Assembly (NCBI RefSeq): GCF_003259745.1
Contig: NZ_QLMC01000002.1
Location: 670,272 to 734,271 of the forward strand
Reading direction: 5' to 3'
Source: Larkinella arboricola
GTDB taxonomy: Bacteria; Bacteroidota; Bacteroidia; Cytophagales; Spirosomataceae
DNA length: 64,000 bases
Shown: positions 1 to 7,965 of the stretch, piece by piece
Position numbering within the stretch: position 1 is the first letter of the stretch
Layout: each line of letters opens with the position of its first letter
The notes under the pieces: generated by a model
Seen by the model: only the letters and a program-made list of their open reading frames with translations
What the model was told of the DNA's origin: nothing
Databases searched by the model: none
Translations under genes and position numbers: made by a program

Positions 1-1
1 A

Positions 2-139
2 TGCTGGAGCCGGATTGATGCCCAACTAGCGCAGTGCTCCTGGCAGCAGACCTGGAAACAGATGCATGAGCTGATGGATGAGCAGTTACAGATTTCTGAC
101 CGGTCGCGGTTTTCAGCTACAAAAGCCGTCACTGTTTAA
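2..139 (+). CDS. C-terminal end of a gene cut by the window start
   Basis: An open frame runs from the window edge to TAA at 137-139 and gives 45 residues ending in KAVTV. The tail is rich in Trp, Gln and Met (WQQTWKQMHELMDEQ), with the amphipathic look of the last helix of glycosyltransferases or FAD-dependent UDP-galactopyranose-mutase-like enzymes of this lineage; that resemblance is from memory and weak. A strong hairpin follows 27 bases after the stop, consistent with a real 3' end. Family assignment needs the upstream sequence. Confidence 0.5.
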   Translation, partial: CWSRIDAQLAQCSWQQTWKQMHELMDEQLQISDRSRFSATKAVTV

Positions 140-165
140 TTGATATGCACCGACTACTACTGCAA

Positions 166-198
166 AGCCCAGCCAGATTGGCTGGGCTGCTTTTTTTA
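166..198. terminator. Rho-independent terminator
   Basis: A 9-bp perfect stem (AGCCCAGCC with GGCTGGGCT, 5-nt loop) is followed on the plus strand by a run of seven T. It ends the partial plus-strand gene. It also lies 38 bases beyond the stop of the convergent glycoside hydrolase. Confidence 0.85.
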
Positions 199-235
199 TA
201 AAATCCTCGTTTTGGCGAAGGGCTTGTAAGTGAAC

Positions 236-1474
236 TTATAACCGAAACTGGCTGATGGCTGGCTGGGCATTCGTGTTGGCTATCAGCGCCTGGGCGTCGC
301 GTAAAGCGTCGGCATACGGTTGGTACAGCACCCGGCGCGGAGGCTGCTGGCTAACCAGGCCGTTGGCATCCACCTCCGCATCCCACAAGCCGGACCGATG
401 CCAGGGCGTCAGATGGTCCCAGTCCGGGCGGTCGATGATGGGGTACAGGCAGATGCCCCAGAGCGGAACACCCTGTTTCAACACAGCCGCACTTTCTCTG
501 GCTACAAACCGAATCCAGAACGGCCGGTCTTCGCCGGGATGGCTGGTTTCCGACAACACAATGGGCCGTTGGTAGCGATTATAAACCTGCATGAACAGAT
601 CGCGCAGGGGACGCCAGCGGGGGTCGAGCGAGTCGTTTACCCACGGCAGAAACGCCCCGGACCCGACAATCCACTGATTATTGTAGTAGAAATTCAGCCC
701 GACCATATCCAGGTATTCCGGACGACCGCCCAGTTCGGGGCACATTCGGCCACAGAGCATGTCAGTTGCCTGATACTGATCGTTATGCGCCAGCGCAGCC
801 TGACCAATCTGCTCGGCGGTTGCGTTCATCGGGGGCACCATGTTGACCAGCGGTTCGGTGGTCAGAATACGGACGCTGGGGTCTATTTCCCGCAGGGCGG
901 CCACTCCTTCAATGTAGGCGCGCATCAAACCGTACTTGACTTCCCAGCCCTGCCCAACGCAATAGGGCGAGGTACCCCGGGCATCGCCCCCCAGCCACGA
1001 CAGAAAGCTGACCTCGTTGATCGGGGTCACAATCAGCGTGCTGTCGGGGTTAATCGAACGGTAAAACTGGACAAACGACCGGCACAGAGCCGCAAACCGG
1101 CGGGCAAACAGCGGGTGCAGGGGCGTCAGATCGTCCGGAAAACCAAAGTGACAGAGATCCCACACCTGCTGGATGCCGTTGGCCCGGCCCCGTTCCATCA
1201 TGTGCTGAACAACGTGCCAGTCGTACTGGTAGGGCCGCTTCTCGACCTGGCTCCAGCGAATGCCTTCCCGAACCGTTCGGATACCAAACGGTTCCAAATC
1301 CTGGTAGTCATCATCCAGGCACTGCAAGTGCCCGGTGGTGTAAAGAAAATCAACCCGGTTTCCCCAGGCATTGAGTTTATCGGTGCATTCATAGCCAGCC
1401 ATCCAGAAGGACCGAAAAGGATTAGAAACGCTGGGATCCGGTACGACAAGACGCTGATGCGGTAAAACATCCAT
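236..1474 (-). CDS. Clan-A (GH1-like) glycoside hydrolase
   Basis: A 412-aa (beta/alpha)8-type glycosidase, predicted to act on beta-glycosidic bonds by the retaining mechanism. The candidate acid/base is Glu154 in TPINEVSF, which resembles the NEP motif of GH1. The candidate nucleophile is Glu309 in PIVLSETSHPG. Typical GH1-like features include REGIRWSQVE near residues 69-78 and DLCHFGFPDD near 106-115. No signal peptide is visible, so it is probably cytoplasmic. At 412 residues it is a little shorter than classical GH1 beta-glucosidases (about 450). A small membrane protein lies 71 bases upstream on the same strand. Substrate is unknown; the neighbouring glycosyltransferase genes suggest a link with surface-glycan metabolism (inference). 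Confidence 0.85.
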   Translation of the reverse strand: MDVLPHQRLVVPDPSVSNPFRSFWMAGYECTDKLNAWGNRVDFLYTTGHLQCLDDDYQDLEPFGIRTVREGIRWSQVEKRPYQYDWHVVQHMMERGRANGIQQVWDLCHFGFPDDLTPLHPLFARRFAALCRSFVQFYRSINPDSTLIVTPINEVSFLSWLGGDARGTSPYCVGQGWEVKYGLMRAYIEGVAALREIDPSVRILTTEPLVNMVPPMNATAEQIGQAALAHNDQYQATDMLCGRMCPELGGRPEYLDMVGLNFYYNNQWIVGSGAFLPWVNDSLDPRWRPLRDLFMQVYNRYQRPIVLSETSHPGEDRPFWIRFVARESAAVLKQGVPLWGICLYPIIDRPDWDHLTPWHRSGLWDAEVDANGLVSQQPPRRVLYQPYADALRDAQALIANTNAQPAISQFRL

Positions 1475-1545
1475 TGAAGGAGCGGTTGATTTTGGAAGTG
1501 CAGTTGATTTAATAAAAAGATACGTAGAAAATTGATAAACTGCAA

Positions 1546-1857
1546 TTACCGCTGCGTCTCGTCCCCATCATCCCGGTGGTCATCTTCGTTTTCTCCTTTT
1601 CCAGTGTTGTCAAGCGAATTGTCTTCGTGGGTATTTTTGTCCATCCGATCCCCCTGATTATGACAAAATTCCAGGGTAAGGGCAATCACGATAATCAGGC
1701 CAACTACCGCGCTAATCGTTGCCAGCCGCATGGTTCGGGAAGCCGGACGGCCAAAGTCTGGGTCTCCGGTTTTTTTACGGAAGGCGACCCGGTAAATGAG
1801 GTAGCCGCCAGCCACCAGCACCACCAGAAAAAAAATCATTTCAAGACCAACTCCCAT
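1546..1857 (-). CDS. Small two-helix membrane protein, unknown function
   Basis: A 103-aa protein with two hydrophobic segments (about residues 6-24 and 44-62) separated by a short basic loop (FRKK). The C-terminal tail of about 35 residues is strongly acidic and hydrophilic. The start used is the first Met, directly before the first membrane segment; no Shine-Dalgarno sequence is seen, which is normal in this phylum. It lies upstream of the glycoside hydrolase on the same strand and could be co-transcribed. I do not recognise a family. Confidence 0.6.
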   Translation of the reverse strand: MGVGLEMIFFLVVLVAGGYLIYRVAFRKKTGDPDFGRPASRTMRLATISAVVGLIIVIALTLEFCHNQGDRMDKNTHEDNSLDNTGKGENEDDHRDDGDETQR

Positions 1858-1962
1858 AATCGTATATAGTTTGTTTTATACGCTCTAACTCAGCTCCGGA
1901 AAGAGTGAACCGAAAAGGAGAGATTAATGAGAATATGGCCCTGATTCACTAAAAACAACATC

Positions 1963-2292
1963 TGGACAGTGGAACCGGCCAGGCCGTTGCCTTCGGCCAG
2001 GTAGCCGGCCACTTCTTCCGCCACGTTGTCCATCCGGTTACGTGCAACGTCCGAAACGCTTCCGGGTCGAAGGAATAGGCAATGTGGTCGATCTAGGTGA
2101 GCTGAATGTTCGCGGTTTTCAGACAAAAGTCGATGGCATTATACGGTAATTCGTAGGTAGAAAAGGGGATTGGGCGTTTGCTGTGTTTGATGTGCGTAAA
2201 ACGCTCTTCTTCGGCAGCCGCCAGCACAACGCCGTCTTTACCAGCACGGCCGCCGGATCGTGAAAGGCGGCATTGATACCTAATGTGTACAT
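1963..2292 (-). pseudogene. Remnant of a NodU-type carbamoyltransferase
   Basis: The minus strand from ATG 2292 reads MYTLGINAAFHDPAAVLV, the classic N-terminus of NodU/TobZ-type carbamoyltransferases. One base is then missing (about 2240). The next frame gives KDGVVLAAAEEERFTHIKH and continues to a TAG (about 2095) inside the motif that should read IDHIAYSFDP. After about 2060 the frame changes again to MDNVAEEVAGYLAEG, which resembles the C-terminal domain of the same family, where xGWFQGxMEFGPRALG would follow. An intact enzyme has roughly 550-600 residues, so several hundred central residues appear to be missing. The reading is therefore a pseudogene with one frameshift, one nonsense codon and an internal deletion. 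It lies just downstream of the GT9 and gmhB genes, with which such carbamoyltransferases can cluster. Confidence 0.75.
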
Positions 2293-2327
2293 ACCTTATG
2301 GTCTATCAGTGAATGAGTGAATGATTG

Positions 2328-3476
2328 TTAAGAGGTGACCATTGTTTTCTGACCCACCAGTTCATGAACCGCCTGCACAATTCCTTCGGGGGAGGCCCGG
2401 GGTTGGGCGGGTTCCGGAAAGTGTTGCAGCAGACGGTTTCGCGAACGAAGCGACCGGGGCACCTCGAAATACAACACTCGGCTGGGCACCATCCAGGGCG
2501 TGTGTTGCGGATTGGTCATGGCGTAGAGCACCACAACCGGCGTTCCGAGGGCTGCCGCGATATGAACGGGGCCGGTATTGTTGGAAATTAATACCGGGGC
2601 TTCGGCCACAAGGCCAATGAAGTTTTCCAGTGGCAAAGCCCCCGCCAGATTATAAGCTTTTTCGCCAATGCCCTTCCGGATCGTTTCGACGTAATTCCAC
2701 TCCGACTTACTGCCGGTTAACAGAATCTGATAATCACTTTTTGCCCGAAGCTGCCGGGCCGCCTGAACATACTGATCCGCTCCAAAGCGCCGTTTGGCTT
2801 CGCTGACGCCCGCGTGCAGAATCAGCCACGGTTCGGACGTATGCACTCCCCAGTTTGTCAACATCTCCAGGGCCCGAAAGCGGGCTTGATTACTAACGGT
2901 AATGGATAAACGTTTTTGGGTGGTGGTACTGCCTATGGTGGCAACCAGACCAAGCTGTCGCTCCACTTCGTGCTGTGTAGCGACCAGAATTTCGGGGTCC
3001 GGAACCCAGTCGCTGATTAGTTCGTAGGGGTTTTCGCGGCAATACCCCAGTACGCGCGGAATACCGGCCACGTAACATATCAGCGCCGAGGGCAGCGGAT
3101 TCTGGCTCTGCACATTGAACAGGATGGCGGCATCAAATGCGTGGTCTTTCAGCTGGCGGACCAGTTGCGGCAGTTCATCCCGTTTCTGGCGATTGACGGG
3201 CTGAACCCAGGGGACATCAAACGGAATCACAGCGTCAATCTCCGGAATAAACGGAGCGATAGCCGCGCCCGCCGAAGAGGTCAGCAACGTCAGTTTCCGG
3301 TCGGGAACCGATTCTTTTAAGGCCCGAAATGCCGGAGAGGTCATTAAGACATCGCCCATGTTGTCGGGACGAAAACAGAGTATATTCCTGCATTTCTGCC
3401 AGATGGCGGTATCAAAAGTCGCAAGGTCGGCCCTGACAGTCGTTGTCAGACTGTTTGCTATTGGTGAGGGGTTCAT
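2328..3476 (-). CDS. Glycosyltransferase family 9 protein (heptosyltransferase-like)
   Basis: A 382-aa GT-B fold glycosyltransferase of the ADP-heptose:LPS heptosyltransferase type. The N-terminal signature RPDNMGDVLMTSPAFRALK lies at about residues 36-54. The C-terminal nucleotide-sugar site contains SNNTGPVHIAAALGTP followed by VVLYAMTNPQHTPW. It would transfer a heptose or related sugar to a cell-surface glycan at the inner face of the membrane. gmhB lies 15 bases upstream on the same strand and makes a heptose precursor, so the two probably form one transcription unit. The acceptor cannot be inferred. Confidence 0.9.
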   Translation of the reverse strand: MNPSPIANSLTTTVRADLATFDTAIWQKCRNILCFRPDNMGDVLMTSPAFRALKESVPDRKLTLLTSSAGAAIAPFIPEIDAVIPFDVPWVQPVNRQKRDELPQLVRQLKDHAFDAAILFNVQSQNPLPSALICYVAGIPRVLGYCRENPYELISDWVPDPEILVATQHEVERQLGLVATIGSTTTQKRLSITVSNQARFRALEMLTNWGVHTSEPWLILHAGVSEAKRRFGADQYVQAARQLRAKSDYQILLTGSKSEWNYVETIRKGIGEKAYNLAGALPLENFIGLVAEAPVLISNNTGPVHIAAALGTPVVVLYAMTNPQHTPWMVPSRVLYFEVPRSLRSRNRLLQHFPEPAQPRASPEGIVQAVHELVGQKTMVTS

Positions 3477-3491
3477 ACACGTTATGCTGCT

Positions 3492-4073
3492 TCAGAGGGT
3501 TAGGGTAAGCCCTTTAACCGTTGGGTTCTCAAAGAATTCAACTGCTTCCGTCCAGGTGCTGACCGTATGCGTTGGCTCCCGGTACGGACCCGACTGCCAC
3601 TCGGTTTCGTGGCCATTGTCGAGCAAAATCGTTCGGCAACCGGCCCGGTTGCCCGCTTCCACATCGTTGAGAATATCCCTAATCATCCACGAAGCCGTCA
3701 GGTCAATACCGTGTTCACGGGCCGCCTGCTGCAACATACCCGGTTGTGGCTTTCGGCACGAACACGAAACCGCATACGCCGGAACCCGGCCATCGGGATG
3801 ATGAGGACAATAGTAAAAACCGTCGAGATGAACCCCAAAGGGTCTGAGCAAGTGTTGCAGGCGATTTGTTACGGCTTCCAGGGCATTTTCCTGAAAGTAA
3901 CCCTGAGCAACACCCGATTGATTGGAAACAACCAGCAGCCGAAACCCCGCCTGCTGTAATAGATGTAACGCCCGGCCCGCGTCAGGGTAGAGCGTAATCG
4001 CTTTAGGATCAACATTAAACGGCACGTCATAGATCAGCGTGCCATCTTTATCAATAAAAACTGTTCTTTTCAT
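3492..4073 (-). CDS. gmhB: D-glycero-manno-heptose 1,7-bisphosphate 7-phosphatase (HAD-IIIA)
   Basis: A 193-aa HAD-superfamily phosphatase that removes the 7-phosphate from heptose 1,7-bisphosphate in ADP-heptose or GDP-heptose synthesis. Catalytic Asp8 and Asp10 lie in FIDKDGTL. The second motif is VVSNQSG (about 48-54). The zinc loop that sets GmhB apart is present: Cys89, His91, Cys104 and Cys106 in YCPHHPDG...SCSCRKPQ. The acidic motif IV appears as MIRDILNDVEAG. Length matches the family. It sits between the GT4 remnant and GT9, in line with supplying heptose to the transferase. Confidence 0.9.
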   Translation of the reverse strand: MKRTVFIDKDGTLIYDVPFNVDPKAITLYPDAGRALHLLQQAGFRLLVVSNQSGVAQGYFQENALEAVTNRLQHLLRPFGVHLDGFYYCPHHPDGRVPAYAVSCSCRKPQPGMLQQAAREHGIDLTASWMIRDILNDVEAGNRAGCRTILLDNGHETEWQSGPYREPTHTVSTWTEAVEFFENPTVKGLTLTL

Positions 4074-4076
4074 AGG

Positions 4077-4327
4077 TTAGGCTGATCGACTCAGTTGAGC
4101 CGTCGGTATGGCATCCCGCAGCGCTTTTTCAATCCCCAGCGTTGCAGGTCGGGAGATACCCAGTTGCTGATACATAAGGGCGGTTGTCTGCGCTACCTGC
4201 AACCACGTAAATTCCTGATGGACACTCCGGAGCGCACGAGCCTGTAAGGTATGCCTCCGGCATCGACTCCTCCGACCACAGCCAACGGAGAAGCGTGCTC
4301 GCTTATTAAGGTTAGTTTTTGATTCAT
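4077..4327 (-). pseudogene. Remnant of a GT4 glycosyltransferase with internal deletion
   Basis: From ATG 4327 the minus strand reads MNQKLTLISEHASPLAVVGG followed by VDAGG, the standard N-terminus of a group-1 (GT4) glycosyltransferase. Immediately after GG (about 4254) the sequence switches frame to RALRSVHQEFTWLQVAQ and runs on to SRSA and TAA at 4077-4079. That is a typical C-terminal helix of the same family. The middle, about 300 residues, is absent and the two ends are out of frame. The stop lies 3 bases before the gmhB start, the spacing expected from an ancestral operon. The gene is therefore an internally deleted remnant in its original place. Confidence 0.75.
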
Positions 4328-4647
4328 TGCGTGACGTGCCGCCAACTAAGGGTCCGAGTACATTCGGATCGTTGTTGTCAGATGGAAGTGGAACCGTCGC
4401 TTACTTGAAAGGTTAAATGACGAGGAATGTATGTTCTGGTAAATGAGGCAATGGCCCTCTGGATTGCTGTTCCTAATCCCTTGATTTCGATGCCGATTCC
4501 GGGTGTATCTCTATTCGCCAGACCGTATTCTCACTTTGGTTACTTAGGTGAAATTCCCGCAAAAACAAAACGCAAATATCCTTGTTTTTTATAACCGATT
4601 GTCATGCCTGTATGGCAACGGTTTTATCGCTAAAAAATGGTTAACTA
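4328..4647. other. Intergenic region upstream of the ferritin-like pair
   Basis: This 320-base stretch contains no supportable gene. It separates the minus-strand glycan locus from the plus-strand ferritin-like genes and presumably holds both promoters, but I found no clear TTTG/TAnnTTTG pair. Confidence 0.5.
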
Positions 4648-5415
4648 ATGGAAAAACTGAACACTTTACCAGACACGAAAAAAGGGCCGTCGGTTCCGGC
4701 GATTCCTTCGGTTGAACGGCGAATGTTTCTGCGTAACCTGGGGCTGGCCTCGGCTTCGGCCCTTGCGGTGTTGACTTCCTGCGCGAAGGAAGATCTGGCG
4801 GTACCCCAGGGCGGTCTGCGTCGTTCGGGAGCCCGGGTTGGAGCCACAGTGCTGCCCGATGGTTCCATTGATCTGGGAGACGGCGATATTGGCATCACCA
4901 ATATGGCCTACGCTCTGGAGCAACTTGAAGTAGCGTATTACACAATGGCGTACGACCGGTCGGCCGGGTGGTCGGAAATGGACCGCCGGGTAATCCGGGA
5001 ACTGCGCGATCATGAACTGGTCCACAGGGAGCTGCTCAAAGCGCTGCTGGGGCCGTATGCCATTCCGGAACTGGAATTTAATTTCAGTACGGTCGATTTC
5101 AACAACCGCAATGCCGTTTTTGATGCGGCTCAAAAGTTTGAAACCGTCGGAACCGGAGCCTACAATGGTTCCAGCAAGTTTGTTCAGGACCTGGAGCTTC
5201 TCAAACTGGCTGGCAAAATTGTTTCAATTGAAGCCCGGCACGCGACACTGGCCCGGCATATGATTCAGCCCGAAAGCCGGTTTGCCGTTGCGCATGAGCT
5301 GATTGACAACGGAGGGCTGGACGTAGCCTACTTTCCGGACGAGGTGCTGATGAAGGCCCAGCCCTTCATTAAACAGAAACTGAGCGGATCCAAGTTACCA
5401 GCCCCCATCATGTAA
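4648..5415 (+). CDS. Exported ferritin-like domain protein (first of a tandem pair)
   Basis: A 255-aa protein with a ferritin-like four-helix fold (Ferritin_2 type). The N-terminus carries a Tat-like signal with a lipobox: ERRMFLRNLGLASASALAV then LTSC at about residues 44-47, so it is probably a membrane-anchored lipoprotein. Candidate di-iron or helix-core residues lie in YALEQLEVAYYT, LRDHELVHRELLKALL, FETVGTGAYNG and SIEARHATLARHM. The next gene, 14 bases downstream, encodes a homologue, so the two are surely one operon. The likely role is stress protection or metal handling at the cell surface (inference); family members are also annotated as desiccation-related. Confidence 0.85.
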   Translation: MEKLNTLPDTKKGPSVPAIPSVERRMFLRNLGLASASALAVLTSCAKEDLAVPQGGLRRSGARVGATVLPDGSIDLGDGDIGITNMAYALEQLEVAYYTMAYDRSAGWSEMDRRVIRELRDHELVHRELLKALLGPYAIPELEFNFSTVDFNNRNAVFDAAQKFETVGTGAYNGSSKFVQDLELLKLAGKIVSIEARHATLARHMIQPESRFAVAHELIDNGGLDVAYFPDEVLMKAQPFIKQKLSGSKLPAPIM

Positions 5416-5429
5416 ACCGTCACAGCCGT

Positions 5430-6251
5430 ATGAATCTATTCAATATATTCTCCGACATTGAAAAAATCGATCCTGAAGCCGAAGCCCGCTTTGCGTTTAC
5501 GCGCCGGAAAATGCTGAAAACGACCTCCATTGCAGCAGCCGCTTCGCCGATTTTTGTGGCCTCTGTTATTAACAAAGCGTACGCCGACAACGGCGATATT
5601 GTGAGCGTACTGAATTTTGCCCTGCTGCTGGAGTATCTGGAAGCCGATTTTTACGAAAAAGGTCTTATGTCGGGGCTTCCTTTTGGCAACAAGAGAGCCC
5701 TTTTTGAAGAAATTGGCAAACACGAAAAAGAACACGTCGATTTCCTGAAAGCGTCCATCGCATGGGTGGGTGGTCAGGCTATCGGCAAGCCGGAGTTTGA
5801 TTTTACAGCCGGCGGTATGTTTCCAAACCCTTTCTCCAATTTTGATGTCTTTCTGACGTTATCGCAGGCTTTTGAGGACCTGGGTGTGCGGGCCTACAAA
5901 GGACAGGCTCCCAAACTGTTCAGCCACCGGGATGTGCTGCTTGGCGCCCTGAGAATCCACTCGACGGAAGCCCGTCACGCGGCTGAAATCCGGCTTGTGC
6001 GTGGTTTGCGGGTGTGGGCTTCCGAACAGGAAACGGGGGGCGCTCCGGCTGCGGTGTACAAAGGAGAAAATAACATTCACCACCACGACGCGGTGGATTT
6101 AATTTCGCTGACCTATAACAAACTGCTGGAAATGGCCGGGGGTGACCAGACACCGGCTGAGCGGATTGTCCGGGAAAGCTTTGATGAGCCGCTGACGAGG
6201 GAAGAGGTGCTGGCCATTGCCGGTCCTTTTGTGAGAACAGCAATGCCGTAA
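5430..6251 (+). CDS. Exported ferritin-like domain protein (second of a tandem pair)
   Basis: A 273-aa paralogue of the preceding protein. It has a twin-arginine type signal (TRRKMLKTTSIAAAASPIFV, about residues 24-43) ending near AYADNG, but no lipobox, so it should be soluble outside the cytoplasm. The ferritin-like helices show FALLLEYLEADFYEKGL, EEIGKHEKEHVDFLKA, FEDLGVRAYKGQ and RIHSTEARHAAEIRL, with Glu and His spaced as in di-iron ferritin-like proteins. It ends 16 bases before a strong terminator, closing the two-gene operon. A lipid-anchored and a soluble partner may form a hetero-complex (inference). Confidence 0.85.
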   Translation: MNLFNIFSDIEKIDPEAEARFAFTRRKMLKTTSIAAAASPIFVASVINKAYADNGDIVSVLNFALLLEYLEADFYEKGLMSGLPFGNKRALFEEIGKHEKEHVDFLKASIAWVGGQAIGKPEFDFTAGGMFPNPFSNFDVFLTLSQAFEDLGVRAYKGQAPKLFSHRDVLLGALRIHSTEARHAAEIRLVRGLRVWASEQETGGAPAAVYKGENNIHHHDAVDLISLTYNKLLEMAGGDQTPAERIVRESFDEPLTREEVLAIAGPFVRTAMP

Positions 6252-6267
6252 AGCCTGGCTAAAAAAC

Positions 6268-6313
6268 AAAACCTTCCGGTTAAAGCCTTTTCGCTAAAAC
6301 CGGAAGGTTTTTT
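6268..6313. terminator. Bidirectional rho-independent terminator
   Basis: A 14-bp stem (AAAACCTTCCGGTT with AACCGGAAGGTTTT) carries T-runs on both strands. It separates the convergent ferritin-like operon and the FAD/Rieske gene. Confidence 0.9.
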
Positions 6314-6332
6314 CATGCGTCCGTTGATAGAA

Positions 6333-7904
6333 TCAGGCGCTGATCGTGACGGCTTTCAGATCGCTTGCGGCTGGTCCGTTGACAACCACCCCTTTGCCCG
6401 TAAACCGGGAACCGTGGCAGGGGCAATCGAACGATTTTTCGTCGGCGTTCCACTGCACCACGCAGCCCATATGCGGGCAGAGGGCCGAGTGCGTATGGAG
6501 TTCACCCTGCTCGTCGCGGTAAGCGGCAATTTTCTGCAACCCGGAATTAATAATCGCCCCCTGTCCGTTGGTTAAGTCGTTGACGTCATCCACCTGGCTG
6601 CCCATGAAAAAATCGGCCAGCTGCTTCGTGAAATTGCCGGTTTCCTTCAGGTAATCGCCGGTTACTTTCAGCGAAATCCGCGACGGATCGTAGAGTTTGG
6701 CCCAGGGGTTTTCGCGGCCCAGAATCAGGTCCGGAATCAGCAAACCGGCAATGGTGCCGTGTGTCATGCCGTTGCCTGAGTCGCCGGTGACGATGTAAAT
6801 GTGGTCGTTACCCGGATTTTTGCCGATGAAAGCCATCGCATCCAGCGGTTCCATCACCTGCCCCGACCAGCGGTATACGACCTCCGTTGCCATCGGGAAA
6901 TGCTCGCGAATCCAGTCGATCAGCAACGGATAGCGGTCCGTTTCCGGAACATCTTCCTCATCCGCCTGACCGGTTTTATGGTCGTGTCCCCCGCAAATCA
7001 CCAGGTCGCTTTCGGCATCCAGGCGCTGCAACCGGACGTAGGTGTAGGGCTGGCTGACCCATTCGGACTCCTGATCGCCCGTATCCCACCACAACGCCGT
7101 CGGCACGCTGCCTTTCGGAATCTTGACGCCCACCACGTAGGTCCGGTACGGCCACTGTTTGGTGTGCATCGTAAACAGATCGTTGATCGGCGTGTTGGTT
7201 GCTACCACCACATCGGCAGCCGTTACGGTATACTGATCGGTTTTAACACCGTCTTCCCGCACTTCCGTAACCCGTGTTTCGGTGAAAATCTCGCCCCCGA
7301 GCCGCACAAAAGCGTCCGTCAGTCCTTTCAGGTATTTCATGGGGTGAAACTGCGCCTGATTGGGGAATTGCAGGCACTGGCCTTCGTCTTTGGCAAAGCC
7401 GGGTACCTGCGCCAGTCGGTGGGTGTCGATACCGGCCCGGTGAGAAGCCGCAAATTCCTGATTCAGGGTTTCCGGCTGGTCGGTAGGGTGGAGAAACAGG
7501 TAGCCGTTCAGGCGTTCAAAATCGCAGTCGATGCCCTCTTCCTGCACCGTCCGCTCGATGAAATTGATCGCTTCGGTATGGCTTTCGGCGGCTATGCGGG
7601 CGCCTTCCTCGCCGTGGTAGTGTTCAATTTCCGTGTAGCTGTCGTCCAGTGCATTCGACAAATGGGCCGTGGTGCGTCCGGTTTCCCCGCTGCCCACGAA
7701 GCCGTCTTCCAGCACAATCACTTTTTTGCCCGCTTTCGCCAGGTTATAAGCCACAGACAAGCCGGAAATACCGGCACCAACAACGACGACATCCGCCGTA
7801 CGGTCTTCGTTCAGGGGTGAAAATTGGATCGGATCAACCGTGTCGATCCAAAAGCTCAGGTGTTCACCCGACGTTCGGGCGCCCGGTTTTTGATCGGTAT
7901 TCAT
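6333..7904 (-). CDS. FAD-dependent oxidoreductase with C-terminal Rieske [2Fe-2S] domain
   Basis: A 523-aa two-domain enzyme. The N-terminal DAO-type FAD domain has the dinucleotide motif VVVVGAGISGLSVAYNLA (about 39-56) and the GSGETGRTTAHLS segment typical of this subfamily. The C-terminal 50 residues form a Rieske domain with ligands Cys476, His478, Cys494 and His497 in CPHMGC and CPCHGSRF. The enzyme would oxidise an amine or similar substrate and pass electrons through the iron-sulfur cluster; the substrate is not known. No signal peptide is seen. An SDR gene lies 61 bases upstream on the same strand and may be co-transcribed. Confidence 0.9.
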   Translation of the reverse strand: MNTDQKPGARTSGEHLSFWIDTVDPIQFSPLNEDRTADVVVVGAGISGLSVAYNLAKAGKKVIVLEDGFVGSGETGRTTAHLSNALDDSYTEIEHYHGEEGARIAAESHTEAINFIERTVQEEGIDCDFERLNGYLFLHPTDQPETLNQEFAASHRAGIDTHRLAQVPGFAKDEGQCLQFPNQAQFHPMKYLKGLTDAFVRLGGEIFTETRVTEVREDGVKTDQYTVTAADVVVATNTPINDLFTMHTKQWPYRTYVVGVKIPKGSVPTALWWDTGDQESEWVSQPYTYVRLQRLDAESDLVICGGHDHKTGQADEEDVPETDRYPLLIDWIREHFPMATEVVYRWSGQVMEPLDAMAFIGKNPGNDHIYIVTGDSGNGMTHGTIAGLLIPDLILGRENPWAKLYDPSRISLKVTGDYLKETGNFTKQLADFFMGSQVDDVNDLTNGQGAIINSGLQKIAAYRDEQGELHTHSALCPHMGCVVQWNADEKSFDCPCHGSRFTGKGVVVNGPAASDLKAVTISA

Positions 7905-7965
7905 TCGTACGTTCTACATTTAAAGCGATAGTTGATGAAAAAAACACCCGGTTTTGGGCACTGGG

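Noticed and set aside
320-1465. 381-aa plus-strand ORF
   Set aside because: Antisense shadow of the glycoside hydrolase, with no domain features of its own.
1890-2126. 78-aa minus-strand ORF
   Set aside because: It is the third reading frame of the carbamoyltransferase remnant; only its MDNVAEEVAGYLAEG stretch is meaningful.
6801-7820. 339-aa plus-strand ORF
   Set aside because: Antisense shadow of the FAD/Rieske gene, whose motifs are unambiguous.
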